From positions 451,501-515,500 of the forward strand of contig CALZFC010000104.1 in the NCBI GenBank assembly GCA_945643635.1: a stretch of 64,000 nucleotides of DNA, read 5' to 3'. Below are positions 1 through 11,644 of the stretch, piece by piece (the stretch's first letter is position 1; each line of letters begins with the position of its first letter). Source of the stretch: Allodiplogaster sudhausi. Lineage: Eukaryota; Nematoda; Chromadorea; Rhabditida; Diplogasteridae. Position numbers and translations under genes: made by a program. The notes under the pieces were generated by a model that had not been told where the DNA came from, searched no databases, and saw only the letters and a program-made list of their open reading frames with translations.

Positions 1-400
1 CCTGAGGCCTGGAAACTTTGATCTAAGACTACAATCAAGATAAAAAAAATTGCTAAAAAAGAGTATGTAAAGTTCTTATTCTAAAACATCATTTTAAGTG
101 CGACTCCGCTGAAGAAGTCGCTCTTCTTCGACCATCGCATCGCTCCTGGAGAATAAAAGAGAAGAGAAGACGGACAGTGCAGGAACATCCATTCTCCCAC
201 CCCCACCCCTCTCATTACCAAGATAAATTTTGAAGAGTAACAATGGCATCTCGATGACTGCGTGACATGGAACAGGATTCAACACCTTTAGCGGTGGATT
301 CTCAGGAAACAACCTAAGAATCTGGTTAAGTAAATTGGAGTCAGATAAATCGAATCTCGGCGGAATCGATGAAACAACAGAAGTTTTTATATATGTGTTC

Positions 401-436
<36 letters not shown>

Positions 437-472
437 TTATATGTGTGTGTGTATGTATATAGCTTTGTTCAG

Positions 473-609
473 GATGCGCTAAAGTTCCCGCCTAAATTTT
501 TCGAAGTCAAATACAACGACATCCTCAATCCGAAATACTCACGCTTCTTGCACGAGGATGGCGTCATCATCAAGGCGGCTGTAACAGTCACGAAAGTAGT
601 TGGCGCACA
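473..609 (+). CDS. Orphan exon, possibly the C-terminal part of a MATH domain
   Basis: An open stretch of 45 codons plus two bases lies between an acceptor (ttgttcag) and a strong donor (gtatgt). It reads DALKFPPKFFEV, then YNDILNPKYSRFLHEDG, then VIIKAAVTVTK. The pattern of an aspartate/proline turn, a 'FLHEDG' loop and a short strand rich in Ile, Val and Ala resembles the end of nematode MATH domains, where a 'dilDP..gFv.dd.v.ieA.v' motif is common. I could not find the neighbouring exons: upstream sequence to base 1 gives no convincing partner, and downstream is a (TA)n tract. The rest of the gene probably lies outside the window or is too diverged to see. The family call is a guess from a short motif; that it is a real exon is somewhat more likely. 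Confidence 0.3.
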
Positions 610-678
610 GTATGTTTCTTTTTTCTGCTTTTTCTTTTTTACCAGTATTTTAATTGTTTATATTTTAAGGGAAAAAAC

Positions 679-793
<115 letters not shown>

Positions 794-983
794 GTTTAGT
801 TGCTCGCTGCACGCGCAACTAAACAACTGCATTACTATAAAAAAAGAACCTTCTCGCAGCAGTTTTTATGATTAATGTTTCCTATGGTAGAAACTTTCTA
901 ATGTTTTACTGTTCTTGATTGGTAGGGCAATTATTGCAGAAAAATTTGACATATTGTATTTTAGCACCTAGAGTGAATAACTC

Positions 984-3327
984 TCATTTGTGTTGTGTCG
1001 AGGGAGTGGCTGTCATTGTTAGCGTGACTCTGGAAGCGGAGGATGGCCTGAGGGGACGACCCTTTGAATGAGCGGGCCCGGAGGAGACTGACGAATCTCC
1101 GCACATGGGGAGTATCCTCATCCTCCTGCCCCCTTTCCTTCTCGCCCCCAGGCAGAAATCAAAGGATGAGAGCAGAAGACGGCGAGTGGCGGGAGAAAAG
1201 CAGAGAAGAGCGAAGGACATGCTGTAGGTGCAGAGGAAGCCAGCGATACCCTCCTTAAAACTCATGAATTAGTATTCTTTAAATAAATTTCACTCTAGAG
1301 AATGTCTTTAAAGGAAGAGAATCACCGAAAACTTAAATGAATACCGATTCTGTTATACACTCTCATATTCTCATGCAACGGGTTTATACGAGCAAGCGAG
1401 GACTAGAGTGCCTAATCCCAGGGCAAATACGCAAAACCTGAATTAATTTCTCTTCCGTGTCGTCCTCCTTTAATTGCGCTGTATTTGATTGAAAAATTGA
1501 TATTAACGAAACTAGAAAATCGCACTCTGAACATTTGTTCAATTGTTTGCCACACTAAAATGAAGAAGAGTCCACCTGATCAGCGAGAGTGTGATCGACT
1601 GCGTCGTTCTCGAATGTCTGCGCCAGAAAGCGCGCCAGTCTGAGCAGCACCTGGAGGGCGCTCACGACAGCGTTGACGCAGTTGAAGAGCAGCAGTCGGT
1701 ACTCCATCGACAGAGAGGCGCGCTCGTGGTGTCCCGAATTCTTCTGCAACAGTCACGTACACATTTATGCTGCACATTTTCTGTTTGCTCAATTGCAAAT
1801 GTTATGTATGTATATACATAGCACAATAATGAGGGCCTTCTACACGAAGTTCCATGAACATGCTGACTATGCTCGCTAATGCATCAGTGAAAAAAAGAAG
1901 AAGGAAGAAAATGTCTCCACTTGTTGCCTTTGTGCTCCTTTTACTCTCAAAATTATGAACTAAAAATATGTTCAAGCAATCTCTAATTATGGTTCCTTAA
2001 ACCAAAAAGCTGACATATCGGCGATGCAAAAAGATGCCAGCCATCGCATTTGCGAAGATCGAAAGAAGGAGAACGAGGACGAAGACGATTTGTAAAGCGG
2101 GATCCTGTGGAACGCCGCGTCATTATCCAAAAACACTTGGAATTTAATTCAATAAAAAAGTTGTTACTTCTAAATTAAAATTTTAAGTTTAAATATAATA
2201 TATGTACATATGTACATATAAGTATTTATACTTAATGATTGTACTTAACAGTTGGCAACACGTCGTATTTTGCGAACAAGTCGTCAAGATATTCATTGGT
2301 CGAGCCAGCGACCGCGTACCGCTTGTTGACAGCGCACAAAAAGAAGGAGGCGATGTAGGCAACGATATGCAGAGGAAAGCGCACTTTACGGACCCATAAC
2401 TTAATTTAATATCATTCAACATTTTATCAGTGTGCCTAACAATTAGTGAACTGACTGGAAGTTAGAATCATACTATATGTATGTATATAATCAAACGATT
2501 GATATTGATAATGTTTTAAAAAAATAACGAAACTTGATGTAATTCCGAATACCTTCTCGTGCATTGTCGGGAGAGCGAGCGCACTCAAGCGATTCACGTC
2601 CATGTACAGCGACATAACAACCACGAAGAAGGTCGCTAGGATTGGAAATTCAATAAAACGAAAGAGTACAAATAATTAAAGAGAATTCCGATATTTATCG
2701 ACAAGGAGATGTATTGATTGATTCATTGGAAACTTCTCTAGAAGAGGGCGCAAAGCATCTTAGCATTGGCTAATTTAGAGGAATGCAGATTGTGGGAAGT
2801 AGAGAAAGACAGAGAGGTCTGCACGGCAGCGCTTAATAAGGAGGGGAATAGAACAGTCTGTTTGGTGCCCCCCCACGTCGCTGTGTTTGTATTGTTTTTC
2901 TCTCTCAAATAAGCTGTCTCCGATATCTGTTGTAGCGTACCGAAACTCTGTAGGATGACGACGATGATCAAGAGCAAAGCGTCCAGCTTCACTCGCATCT
3001 CGAGCCACCAGCAGAGGCCGCGGAGCAGATTTGTTGCCACTAGAGCATTTGAGGTGATATTATCAATGTATTAAAAAATCTGCTGGAGTTTTGAAACATT
3101 AACTTTATTCTAAAAAAATATTAGTGTGCTGTTCATGTCTCAACTTACAGAGAAAATAGAAGCGAGAGCAACTGACACGCTGCAGAGAAGAAGCCGTGGA
3201 AGGGAGTGTCGAACTGGCGGTCCTTGGTGGTCATGAGCCGAATGAAAAGGAGCAGCATTGGCCACCACGCGAGGGGCGCGAAGAAGTACGTTATCGCGTC
3301 AGCCACAACCGACGCGTACGAGGCCAT
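984..3327 (-). CDS. Seven-helix receptor, nematode chemoreceptor type (Srg-like)
   Basis: Seven exons: 3327-3149, 3039-2941, 2635-2553, 2399-2250, 2104-2003, 1743-1576 and 1253-984 (stop). All later junctions keep phase, giving about 350 residues. Exon 1 opens MASYASVVADAITYFF and runs into a helix with AWWPMLLLFIRL. Further helices are seen at DALLLIIVVILQSF, TFFVVVMSLYMDVNRLSAL, FPLHIVAYIASFFLC, QIVFVLVLLLSIFANAMAG and RLLLFNCVNAVVSAL. A last short one, YSMSFALLCFSPATRRLLL, is followed by a basic, Ser-rich tail. The 'MDVNRLSALALPTMHEKLW' segment after helix 3 is typical of Srg/Sru/Srx chemoreceptors of sensory-neuron cilia. The class is not certain; Srg fits best by feel. One fault: exon 1 ends in phase 2 while exon 2 needs phase 1. 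A base may be missing or extra, a micro-exon may be hidden, or the gene may be broken. Confidence 0.68.
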
Positions 3328-3403
3328 TCTATTTACTGATTGACTTGGCAGTCGTCGTTTGCGGAATCTGAAAGTCTTCTGTGAGTCATTATACTACACT
3401 TAG

Positions 3404-3516
3404 AGGAGTCAAACGCTTGATCTTGAATTCGCGCCTGATTGCCTGACATTTCGGCGAGAGAAAGTGTGATTTAGTCATCATAATGGAAATAGATCACGGT
3501 TGAGTTTCGTGCTCCT
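3404..3516. mobile_element. MITE family A, copy 1 (113 bp)
   Basis: The left end is AGGAGTCAAACGCTTGATCTTG and the right end, read inward on the other strand, is AGGAGCACGAAACTCA. The 'CTTGAATTCGCGCCT' stretch near the left end is identical to that in copy 3. It lies 77 bp upstream of the receptor start codon, so it may be part of that gene's promoter or 5' UTR. Confidence 0.7.
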
Positions 3517-5683
3517 TTAAAGGAGAGATATATGCTAAAGGATGCCAGCAGAGATACCTCTAGCAGAGTGGGAGTGAAGAAGAGACATCCAAACGTCAGT
3601 GTTAAAGATAAAAAAGTAAATTTGCTTCAAAACTAACAGAAAATTCCGCGCGCAACTTCCTTTAGCAATATTGGGTAGGAAGAGAGTATGGACATACATA
3701 TCACCGAGCCTTTATGGGAAGATAATAGTAAAATATGTTTCTGATTTGGATGCCTGGCGAGAAACCCCGGAATGTCTAGCAATCTCAGCCTAATCTCCCG
3801 TGGTAATGAGTAACAAGGCAGCGGTATGCACACATGTACATCAAAGAACTGGACTGGAATTGCATTACATCGCTCATTTCGAATAATCTCTCGCAAATTG
3901 CATCACCTCCGTCTGGCCTTCACGTTGGCAATTCTGAGTCTGAGTCATGCAAACTCTGTTTCTGCTTCATTCTCCACGCCGTTGTGTCAGAATTGCAACG
4001 TGACCACCCATATCATGGAATGAATTACTCGATCAATCTCAAGCCGTGAGCTACATTGTACAACTTGTCATTCTGGCATTTTGCTTTTTTTCCTAACACG
4101 AAAATGAATGTTCATAAATTCAATTCGTTGCGTGATAGATGTTCTTCTTAGAAGAACATTACATTTTTTTGTACGAAACTACGAAATGATTCCGACACTC
4201 TCTGAAGTTTAGCATTTCCTTATTGTTAGAGGGCTGAGGTGCGTTGTGTGCACTGTTACATGGAACTTTTTTTTATATAATTAAGCCAGTGCACATTTAT
4301 GTAAACATTTTTAATGATCAAAACAATAATATTATATATTTTAACACGGATCAATTAAATGGAGAATGACTAATAAGCGACCGGAAAAGAATGCGTACTC
4401 TGTAACGTCGAACCCGATTTTCAAGGTGGAGACAATAAGTGTCGCTACAGGGATTTTGCATTATTTGAACAGAGATCGTACTCTAGGAAAACAATTCAAG
4501 CTGCATTCACTTTCTGACCTTTTCTCAAATACATGTAAATGTAAAAATAATATCTTTCGCAATATTGAAGCGAAATCTGGAGAAATTATGTTCATAACTT
4601 AGAGGGAACCAGAGAAAAATTTGAGATCCGTACAGAAAAAAAACGCTGGTTAAGTTTTAGTAATTCTCTTATGACGTCCATTATAAATACCGGATGAATT
4701 CATTGTGTAAAAGGTATAAAATTTAAAGAGAAAACAAAACTGAATGCATGAGCACTCTCTTCGTTCTCTTAGCTCTCTTCTCCCTACTCCACTCTCTCAC
4801 TCTCTTTCTCTCTCTCTCTCTGTCCCTCGATTACTTTCTCCATCTCTTGCTCTCTCGTTCTCTTTCTTTCTCTTACGATCTCCCTCATTCCTTCTCTATC
4901 GCTATCATTCTCATGGTCAGGTGAGAGAGAAAACAAGTGGAGACGCGAGCGGGGGAGGCGGCAGAGAGTGCATGGGACCAAGCTTGGACGGAGACACCGC
5001 AAAGGGATTCGTCAGAGAGAGGGATGACGGCGATTTCATCAGACGAGGTTCCTGCAACGAAGAGAAGAATTACGGTATTCTAAAGTACATACATCTGTAC
5101 ATATATGTGTCTAGAACATAAAGGGTGCCCGTAAAAAAGTGCCAAACGTATTTATGATAATCCTAGTGCAAACTAATGGGTGACGTTGCGATCTATTTGA
5201 AGGATCTCGACCGATGACTCATTCCTACTCTCTAACAAAAGAGCCCGACAACTGTCTACTCTACGCTAGAAGCGCGTGCAAAATATGTTTTTTTGCAACA
5301 ATTGGCTTAGGAGTAACAAAAATTTTACGGAAAAATCTATATTTATTAATCAAGAACTTATCTTTCATAGCACTGCCATTCATTCTAATAACAACTACCC
5401 TGAGAAGTCAACTACCCGGTATTCACTAGCCGTAAAAACGAGAAGAAGTGTACATTTCCAACCTAGCAGGTTAATTCACTCCAATAAAGCAAGAGGAGAT
5501 ACACGAGGAAGTATTTAAAATGATAAAATAATAAATATTTACATCGCGCATGCTTGCTGATTGTATGACCTGACCACGAGCGCAGAATAATTCAGCAGTC
5601 AATAAAAGTGCACTGGTTGTGCAGGGAGGAAACGAATTCGGGTTTGGCAACCTTGGGATCTTTTTGATTTATTTTTTTAAACA
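3517..5683. other. Gene-free stretch
   Basis: I see no exon here with good splice sites and coding character. Contents are AT-rich DNA, a perfect 21-bp palindrome at 4139-4159, and a CT-rich low-complexity run at about 4770-4915. Open frames near 3.8, 4.4 and 5.3 kb have no family features. Confidence 0.55.
4139..4159. repeat. Perfect 21-bp palindrome
   Basis: ATGTTCTTCT, one central T, then AGAAGAACAT. The alternating TTC and GAA triplets resemble the units of a heat-shock element, but that role is only a suggestion. Confidence 0.6.
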
Positions 5684-5840
5684 TTAATTAATAATAGAAT
5701 AGGGAGGAACGATAAGGGAAGGGCACCGCACGTAGATGAGCATGGAAGTCGAGGCGCGGCGACGGAAGGCCAGCGAGCGACGGACGCCCGTTCGCTTCTG
5801 GATCGTGTGGTAGACAACACCAAGGGCATGCAGACTCTGA

Positions 5841-5885
<45 letters not shown>

Positions 5886-8800
5886 GATTGGCCTAAGTGA
5901 GGAATGGGGAGAAAGAGGCATACGATAGGGCTGATCCTTCGGATCAAATCTTAAAGTCTTCTTTTGTCTTCCTTTCCCCTCCCACCTTGTTGCTGTCGCG
6001 CCGCACGGGATCGACGATGCCGATGTTGGTTGCCATCGCCGTGAATGGCTGCGAAGTCAAAGTATAGCTATCTAATTGCCGATATTTCAAGTACTCTCGC
6101 ATACTCCTTCCTTCTCCACAGCATAAAATGTCACCTATGCAGTATACAATCTACCGTATACACTCTACAGTATACAATTTCTCCGTTCCCCTTACCGCAG
6201 ACGCCTGCCTCCTGTACGAGTGTCTTGCGGCATCCGCGTCCACCTTGCCGCGCATGGCCGGGAGTGTGAGCGCGTGCCGAGGAGGCGGAGAGATGGAAGA
6301 GGAAGGAGCAGATGAGAAGGGAGAAGAGAAGGAGAGCGCGAGCGGAGAGGCTGTCGACGGCGAAGACAGAGACGAGTTGCTCGCTAGAACACGGGAATAT
6401 CAGGACACATCTATTTTAATCATTAAATTATTCATTTAAAAAAAATCTCATGAAGACAATTAAATACTAATGAAAATTTTTTTGCAATACAGATTTGCTT
6501 ATTTATTATTTGTCCCAAGCATCTGGCTAAATCATCAAGCGGGGTACAAAATAGATGAGCTCGTACCTTCATGACTTCTAACACTGCTCCTTCTCACGTC
6601 GCCATTCACTTCAGCCGAGTTAACACGCGTCACAGTGAACTGAAGGAAGAGGGGTTTACCAAGAGATAAAAAATTAATTTTATAAATAAAAAAAATGTAC
6701 TAAATAGTAAACAAAGTAAAAAGTTGCTGGCTAAACGAAGAAGAGAACACCTTCATGAGATGCATGCCCTGCTCGAGGCTCACGTAGGACTGCGCGTGGA
6801 CGACGTCGCCTTGTCGCTGCAGAGCTTCTGCTGCTTCGATCGTCTGGACACAGTAATCATTCTGTTTCGTTCCATAAAGATTATTTCATTCAAAATTAAC
6901 ATTCAAAAAGTAATATTATTTCCTTATTTATTCATTTAAGTCTTTTTTTGTGTTAGCCATAGCATAACTATTTCGTATGTCTAGCAAGAGAAAAAGTAAT
7001 CTAAAGTAACTGACATCATTGTTCGTGGCAAGCTCGAGGATACCATCGAGATCGTTCAGAACGTGATGAAGAAGCTCAGGTGATGTCTGTGAAAGAGAGA
7101 GTGAGATGGAGAGAGGGCCGGGTAAAGAGAGAGGGGAGAGAAAGCCAGATAGAGCGAGAGGGAGAGACAGATAGAATGAGAGAATGGAGGGAAATGGATG
7201 AAGGCGATAGTGCGAGAACGCTTAAGGGAGTGAGGTGCTACAACTCGAAATAATTCAGAAAATTATATACATATGTACATACATATGTATCTGATAAATA
7301 TGCTTCATTTTATAAGATGATTACTTACTCCAAATCTGAGGAGTGACAAGGGATCCAGCTGAAGATGACCAAAACGAGAGAGATTACTTACCTCGAATTC
7401 ATGAGCAACCGCCGTGATCAGCTGCCTAACACTCATCGCCTCTCCGCCGAACCATACTTCAATCTCGCTGACGTGCGCGAATTTTCTGGAATATTCTCGG
7501 ATAAGTGATAATGATTAAGTTTTATTCATCAACAATGAATAAGTTAATTAAATTATCACTTACGTTAGCCGAATACGTTTTTAAGTTGATAAGGCACGAA
7601 AAAGATCTGATGGTGAGAAACAATCTGACCGGCCCATATAATGCAGCTTCTGCAGCCACTTTGAGAGTGAGCCAGTGAGCGTTGACAAGTAGATCATACC
7701 TGAAGCATATCAAGCAATGCAATATTGTGCTGCATAAGTAGGACAACAATGTCCGGAAACTGCAGGATGTAACGAAACAAATTGAGACAATGAATGTCCG
7801 GCACCTATGCACATGTAGAAGACGCAGACCATGGCCTCGAAGTTGTTGCGAGGCTTGGCCACAATGTCGCCGAAGCCGATTGTCGAAATGGACACGAAGC
7901 TAAATAACTAACAAATCATGAAATTAAATTGAAAAATAGGTTGTTCCGTGTAAAAATTGACTTTGTTTTCTCTCACAATCCATTTAAATTATCTCTCTCT
8001 CTCCATATCTCTCTCCCTCTCTTCTCCTTCTCTCCTCCTCTCTTTCTCTCTTTCTCTCTTTCTCTCTCTCTTGATCTCTTCCTTTTCACCTAAAATAGAA
8101 CGCATCCAGTAGACTCATGTCGTCGATCCAGCACGAGTAGAGAAGGGTGCCCAGAATGTTGTGCGAGAACAGTAGATAGAAAGTGACGCGTAACGGCATC
8201 TCGCCGTCCCACTCTTCCTAATGTATCTTTATTTAATTATCACATTTTATTTTTTTTCACATTTTACTCTAACACATTCTTTTTTCGCCACATTAAATGT
8301 CATGATAGACCCTTTTTTAAATATATTAGTTAGCTCATTTTAGCACAACAATAGGAAATAGCACATTCGTAGTACGTACATATGTATCTGTCTTTTTGTG
8401 ATCTTATTAGACGTTATATTGATAGTTTTTTCTTTATTTATTTTAAAGAATAAACTCTTGATACCTTTTTAGAAATAAACAGTTATTGTTTGCATGCATT
8501 TGTTGGTCGTTGGACGAACGGAAAGGGATAAAAGGATCTGGATATGGCCGCTTGTCAATGCGCATCATGTCAATGGCATTCACAGTCACATATCACAGCT
8601 ATTTCAATTCGGAAGGTGAGAGAAAGCTGAAAGAGATTGAGAAAATAGAAGAGAGAGAGAAGAGAGAGAGAGGAGAGAGAGACATGTCTCTCTGCAGAGA
8701 GAGTGAGAGAAAGAGAGCGAGAGAGAAGAAGACAGAAAACATTAAGATAAGTGGCGCGATGAAAAGAGAAGGAGCAGTTTCTCCTCTTCGCTCTTTATTG

Positions 8801-10821
8801 TAAAACTATTCTTGAACTCGCACCTACTCGACAGAAATTACATTTACAGGCAAACACATCGAGAAAAAATCACATGAATAGATATTTCGGGATTTTGAAA
8901 CGTCAAGTTCGTCTCCTTTTCATCGAAGGCAGTGTAAGCGTGAATAAGACTCTAAATTTAGAAAGTTAGCAATAAATGTTGGAGAAAGAAGGTAATTAGC
9001 AGAAAGGGAGAAGGTAGAATAAAGAGAAGGAAGAGCAATAAAAAGAAGGCCAGCTGAGAAAGAGCGCCGCTGAAGGGAAGAAACTTGTTTTAGAAAACGT
9101 TTTTGTGTATGTTTCTCAACGAAATGAGTGCGATGATGATTTCATGGGAACTAGGGAATTCGAAATTCCGAAAGGGCAATTAATGCGACTGAGAACATCC
9201 GGTCACAAGCCACAATATCAAAACAAGCCATGATTTTCTGCAAATGCACGGTAGAATAGAAACGATGCGCAATTTTGTAATTTAAAATTAAAGATTTTAA
9301 AGAACACCCTGCAAGAATTTACAAAAAAATCACACACAATTTTCTTGCACAACTGTGAGATTGGGCCAATAAGAAAAAAACCAAAGGGATGATTAAACAG
9401 GAAGAATTGAAATTAATGATAAAACTAAACAAAAATATAAAAAAGAACATCAATCACCGTTAGTGGCCGTGTTTCCATGCGAGATATAAGTAAATAGAAT
9501 ACGGTACCGTTCCGCGCATGTACGAGTTCCGAAAGATCCAGTAGGCGTCTACGATGAATTGGCCATCGTTGGTGAGCACGAGGTAGATCATCGGAATGCC
9601 CACGAAGCAGTACATCAGGCAAGCGATCTAGCATATAATGTTTTTGCATCTTTATTTTTTTAAGGCTCATTCAATTTGCCGATATACCAAAAATGTAACA
9701 AAGTGGTAAAATAAAATTGAAGAAAGTAGAACCTTTCCAGCGTCTGTTGTCGGCACCTCGGCTCCGAATCCTCTAATATGATTCGATGTATGAACATACA
9801 GGACTGAGTCTAGTATATGTATTTACGTAAAAACATACATGCATTTTATGGTTAGCTTAATATAAATGATAGAGAGGGAAAAGATGTTATTTAATCGCTA
9901 ACCAATAGTTGCGATGGTCGTGAAGCAAAGGAAGACGCGGTTGAAGAAGCTGTCCTGGTGCATGCCCGGATCGATGGCCTGGCATGAACAGTAATCCTTC
10001 AGAAGCACGGCTATCTTACTGACACCATCGACTATTGAACATGTAAAAAAGGAAAGCCGACCGTGACCAACTTCAAAGACGAAAGCTCCGAAGACGAGAT
10101 AAGCAAAGAGCAGAAGATTCAGCAGAACATGCGGAGCAGCTGCCATGACAATCTGTGGATCGTCAAGCAAGTTTCGCAATTGTCTTGGGAATTGTAAATA
10201 TTAAAACAATAACAAAAACATTAGCTTAAAAAAACAAAACTTGTTGTCAATATACTGACTTACTTCGGTTATCATTGACTGCCTTTTGCAGCCTCTCACA
10301 TCTATGAAATGCTCGCGCCATACCTAGTAAATTTGAAATATGAGCAGAGAAAAAAATTGTATCATTAAAAAACGCTTACGAATTGACATCAACAATGTCC
10401 CCCTACATACTTCCTACCTTGTACGGTCTTGGTTTCGACAGCGAACTCGACGTTGTGTTGCGCTTTCGCATACGAGAAACACCAAGTCTGGAATGGAACT
10501 TTTGAGATAAAAATAATAAAATTAAAAATATAAATACAAAATTCTGCCATTTCAAAAAAATTTTCTTCTTTATTACCGTCTCTTCTTCTTTTCATGAGCC
10601 GCCAGACGAGCGAGGACATCTGCATCGATGACGTCCTCGCGAATTCTCTTACTCTTCTTCCTCTCCTTTCCCTCTCTCTCACTCTCTTTCTCTCTGTCTC
10701 TCTCACTCTCCCTCTCTCTCGCTTCTATATTCTGGAGATGAGAAGGGGAAGCGGCAGAGGAGGCGGTGGATGGCTTGCGACTGTTGAGTTGTGTGAGGGG
10801 CGTGAGATTGAATGTCACCAT
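5684..10821 (-). CDS. Two-pore-domain (TWK-type) potassium channel, 603 aa
   Basis: Sixteen exons join in phase: 10821-10577, 10487-10418, 10323-10264, 10152-9903, 9770-9733, 9627-9508, 8217-8090, 7899-7805, 7699-7630, 7485-7392, 7086-7015, 6843-6751, 6639-6567, 6383-6196, 6048-5986 and 5836-5684. The total is 1812 nt. The protein forms a plasma-membrane K+ leak channel as a dimer of subunits with two pores each. M1 is about residues 130-155 (LLNLLLFAYLVFGAFVFEV). A long extracellular cap with a CSC motif follows. Pore 1 has TIATIGFGA (filter G209-F-G211), M2 is about 222-243, M3 about 269-290, pore 2 has STIGFGD (312-315), and M4 begins CIGMIYLSTL at about 335. The first 81 residues are unusual: their Arg/Glu/Ser run is encoded by a (GA)n tract. 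The C-terminal tail has a WFGGEAMSVRQLI segment and a helical stretch, then Ser/Pro-rich sequence. The start at 10821 avoids reading into the adjacent MITE. A GA tract at about 5845-5882 lies in the last intron. Confidence 0.92.
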
Positions 10822-10885
10822 TCCATATGGCCTCAAGTAAACAAAAAATAGAGAATTATTCAATGATTCCAATGCTTCAGATTTC

Positions 10886-11201
10886 GGGACCATGTCAAAA
10901 CAGCAACGACATTTGCGCAAAGATCCCATAACTTTGTTCAGGGTGATCGTACCGGTTCAACCAATATTCCGCGTGATTGCTCTCATTGAGATGAATTGAA
11001 CCCTATAGGTTTCGCAGTTCTTGGACAGCAGGCAAAAAAGTTGAAAATTTGAACTTTTTAAGCTTCAGTCATAAAAGTGCAATCATTGGATAGATCTTGT
11101 AAAGAGAAATTGATTGGCGCTAATTTTATCCGTCTGCGATAACAATGAAGAAAGTTACGACACTTTTAGCGCAAATGTTGTTGCTGTTTTGACACGGTCC
11201 C
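10886..11201. mobile_element. MITE family B (316 bp) with 7-bp target duplication
   Basis: Terminal inverted repeats of about 55 bp begin GGGACCATGTCAAAACAGCA on the left and, read inward, GGGACCGTGTCAAAACAGCA on the right. Both continue through 'ACATTTGCGC' to 'AACTTT'. No coding capacity is visible. AGATTTC stands immediately left of the element. On the right the same 7-mer is found, but split: AG at 11202-11203, then the 3965-bp Harbinger element, then AG again and ATTTC at 15170-15176. The element lies 65 bp upstream of the potassium-channel start codon. The superfamily is unknown to me; a 7-bp duplication is uncommon. Confidence 0.85.
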
Positions 11202-11644
11202 AGCCGTGCTATTAATCTAGGAAGAAAACTGAAAACAGAGCTGAGTGAAATATGAACGAGCATAAGTAAAAAGATCATGCAGGTTATGCACCGGTTTACT
11301 ATGGAAAATGGCTGAGTTCAGTCACATTTATCCTTATCCTATGCGTATCACGGCGTATGTTTCAAACTGCGCCCACCAAGAAAGCTCGCTAAAGTTTGTG
11401 TCTCTGACGCGAGAGAGCGAGCAAAAGTAGAGAGAAGAAAACATTCTAAAAAATTTCTACTCTCTTTTGCTCTCTCAGTTTTGCACACTATTTCGAGTCA
11501 GAAAAGTGACACAACTAAACGTCCAAGTTAACGACAGGATTTTTTACGGTACTTGATCACAGTGCAAAGATATGATTGTTGCTATTCACTATCCGTTGCC
11601 GCTTTGTATTCTCGTATAATATATCTCAATTTTTGTTTCAGAAC

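Noticed and set aside
11411..11481. Inverted GAGAGCGAGCAAAAGTAGAG / CTACTCTCTTTTGCTCTCTC pair
   Set aside because: It looks like a stem inside the Harbinger left end, but the arms are GA/CT-biased and may pair by composition alone.
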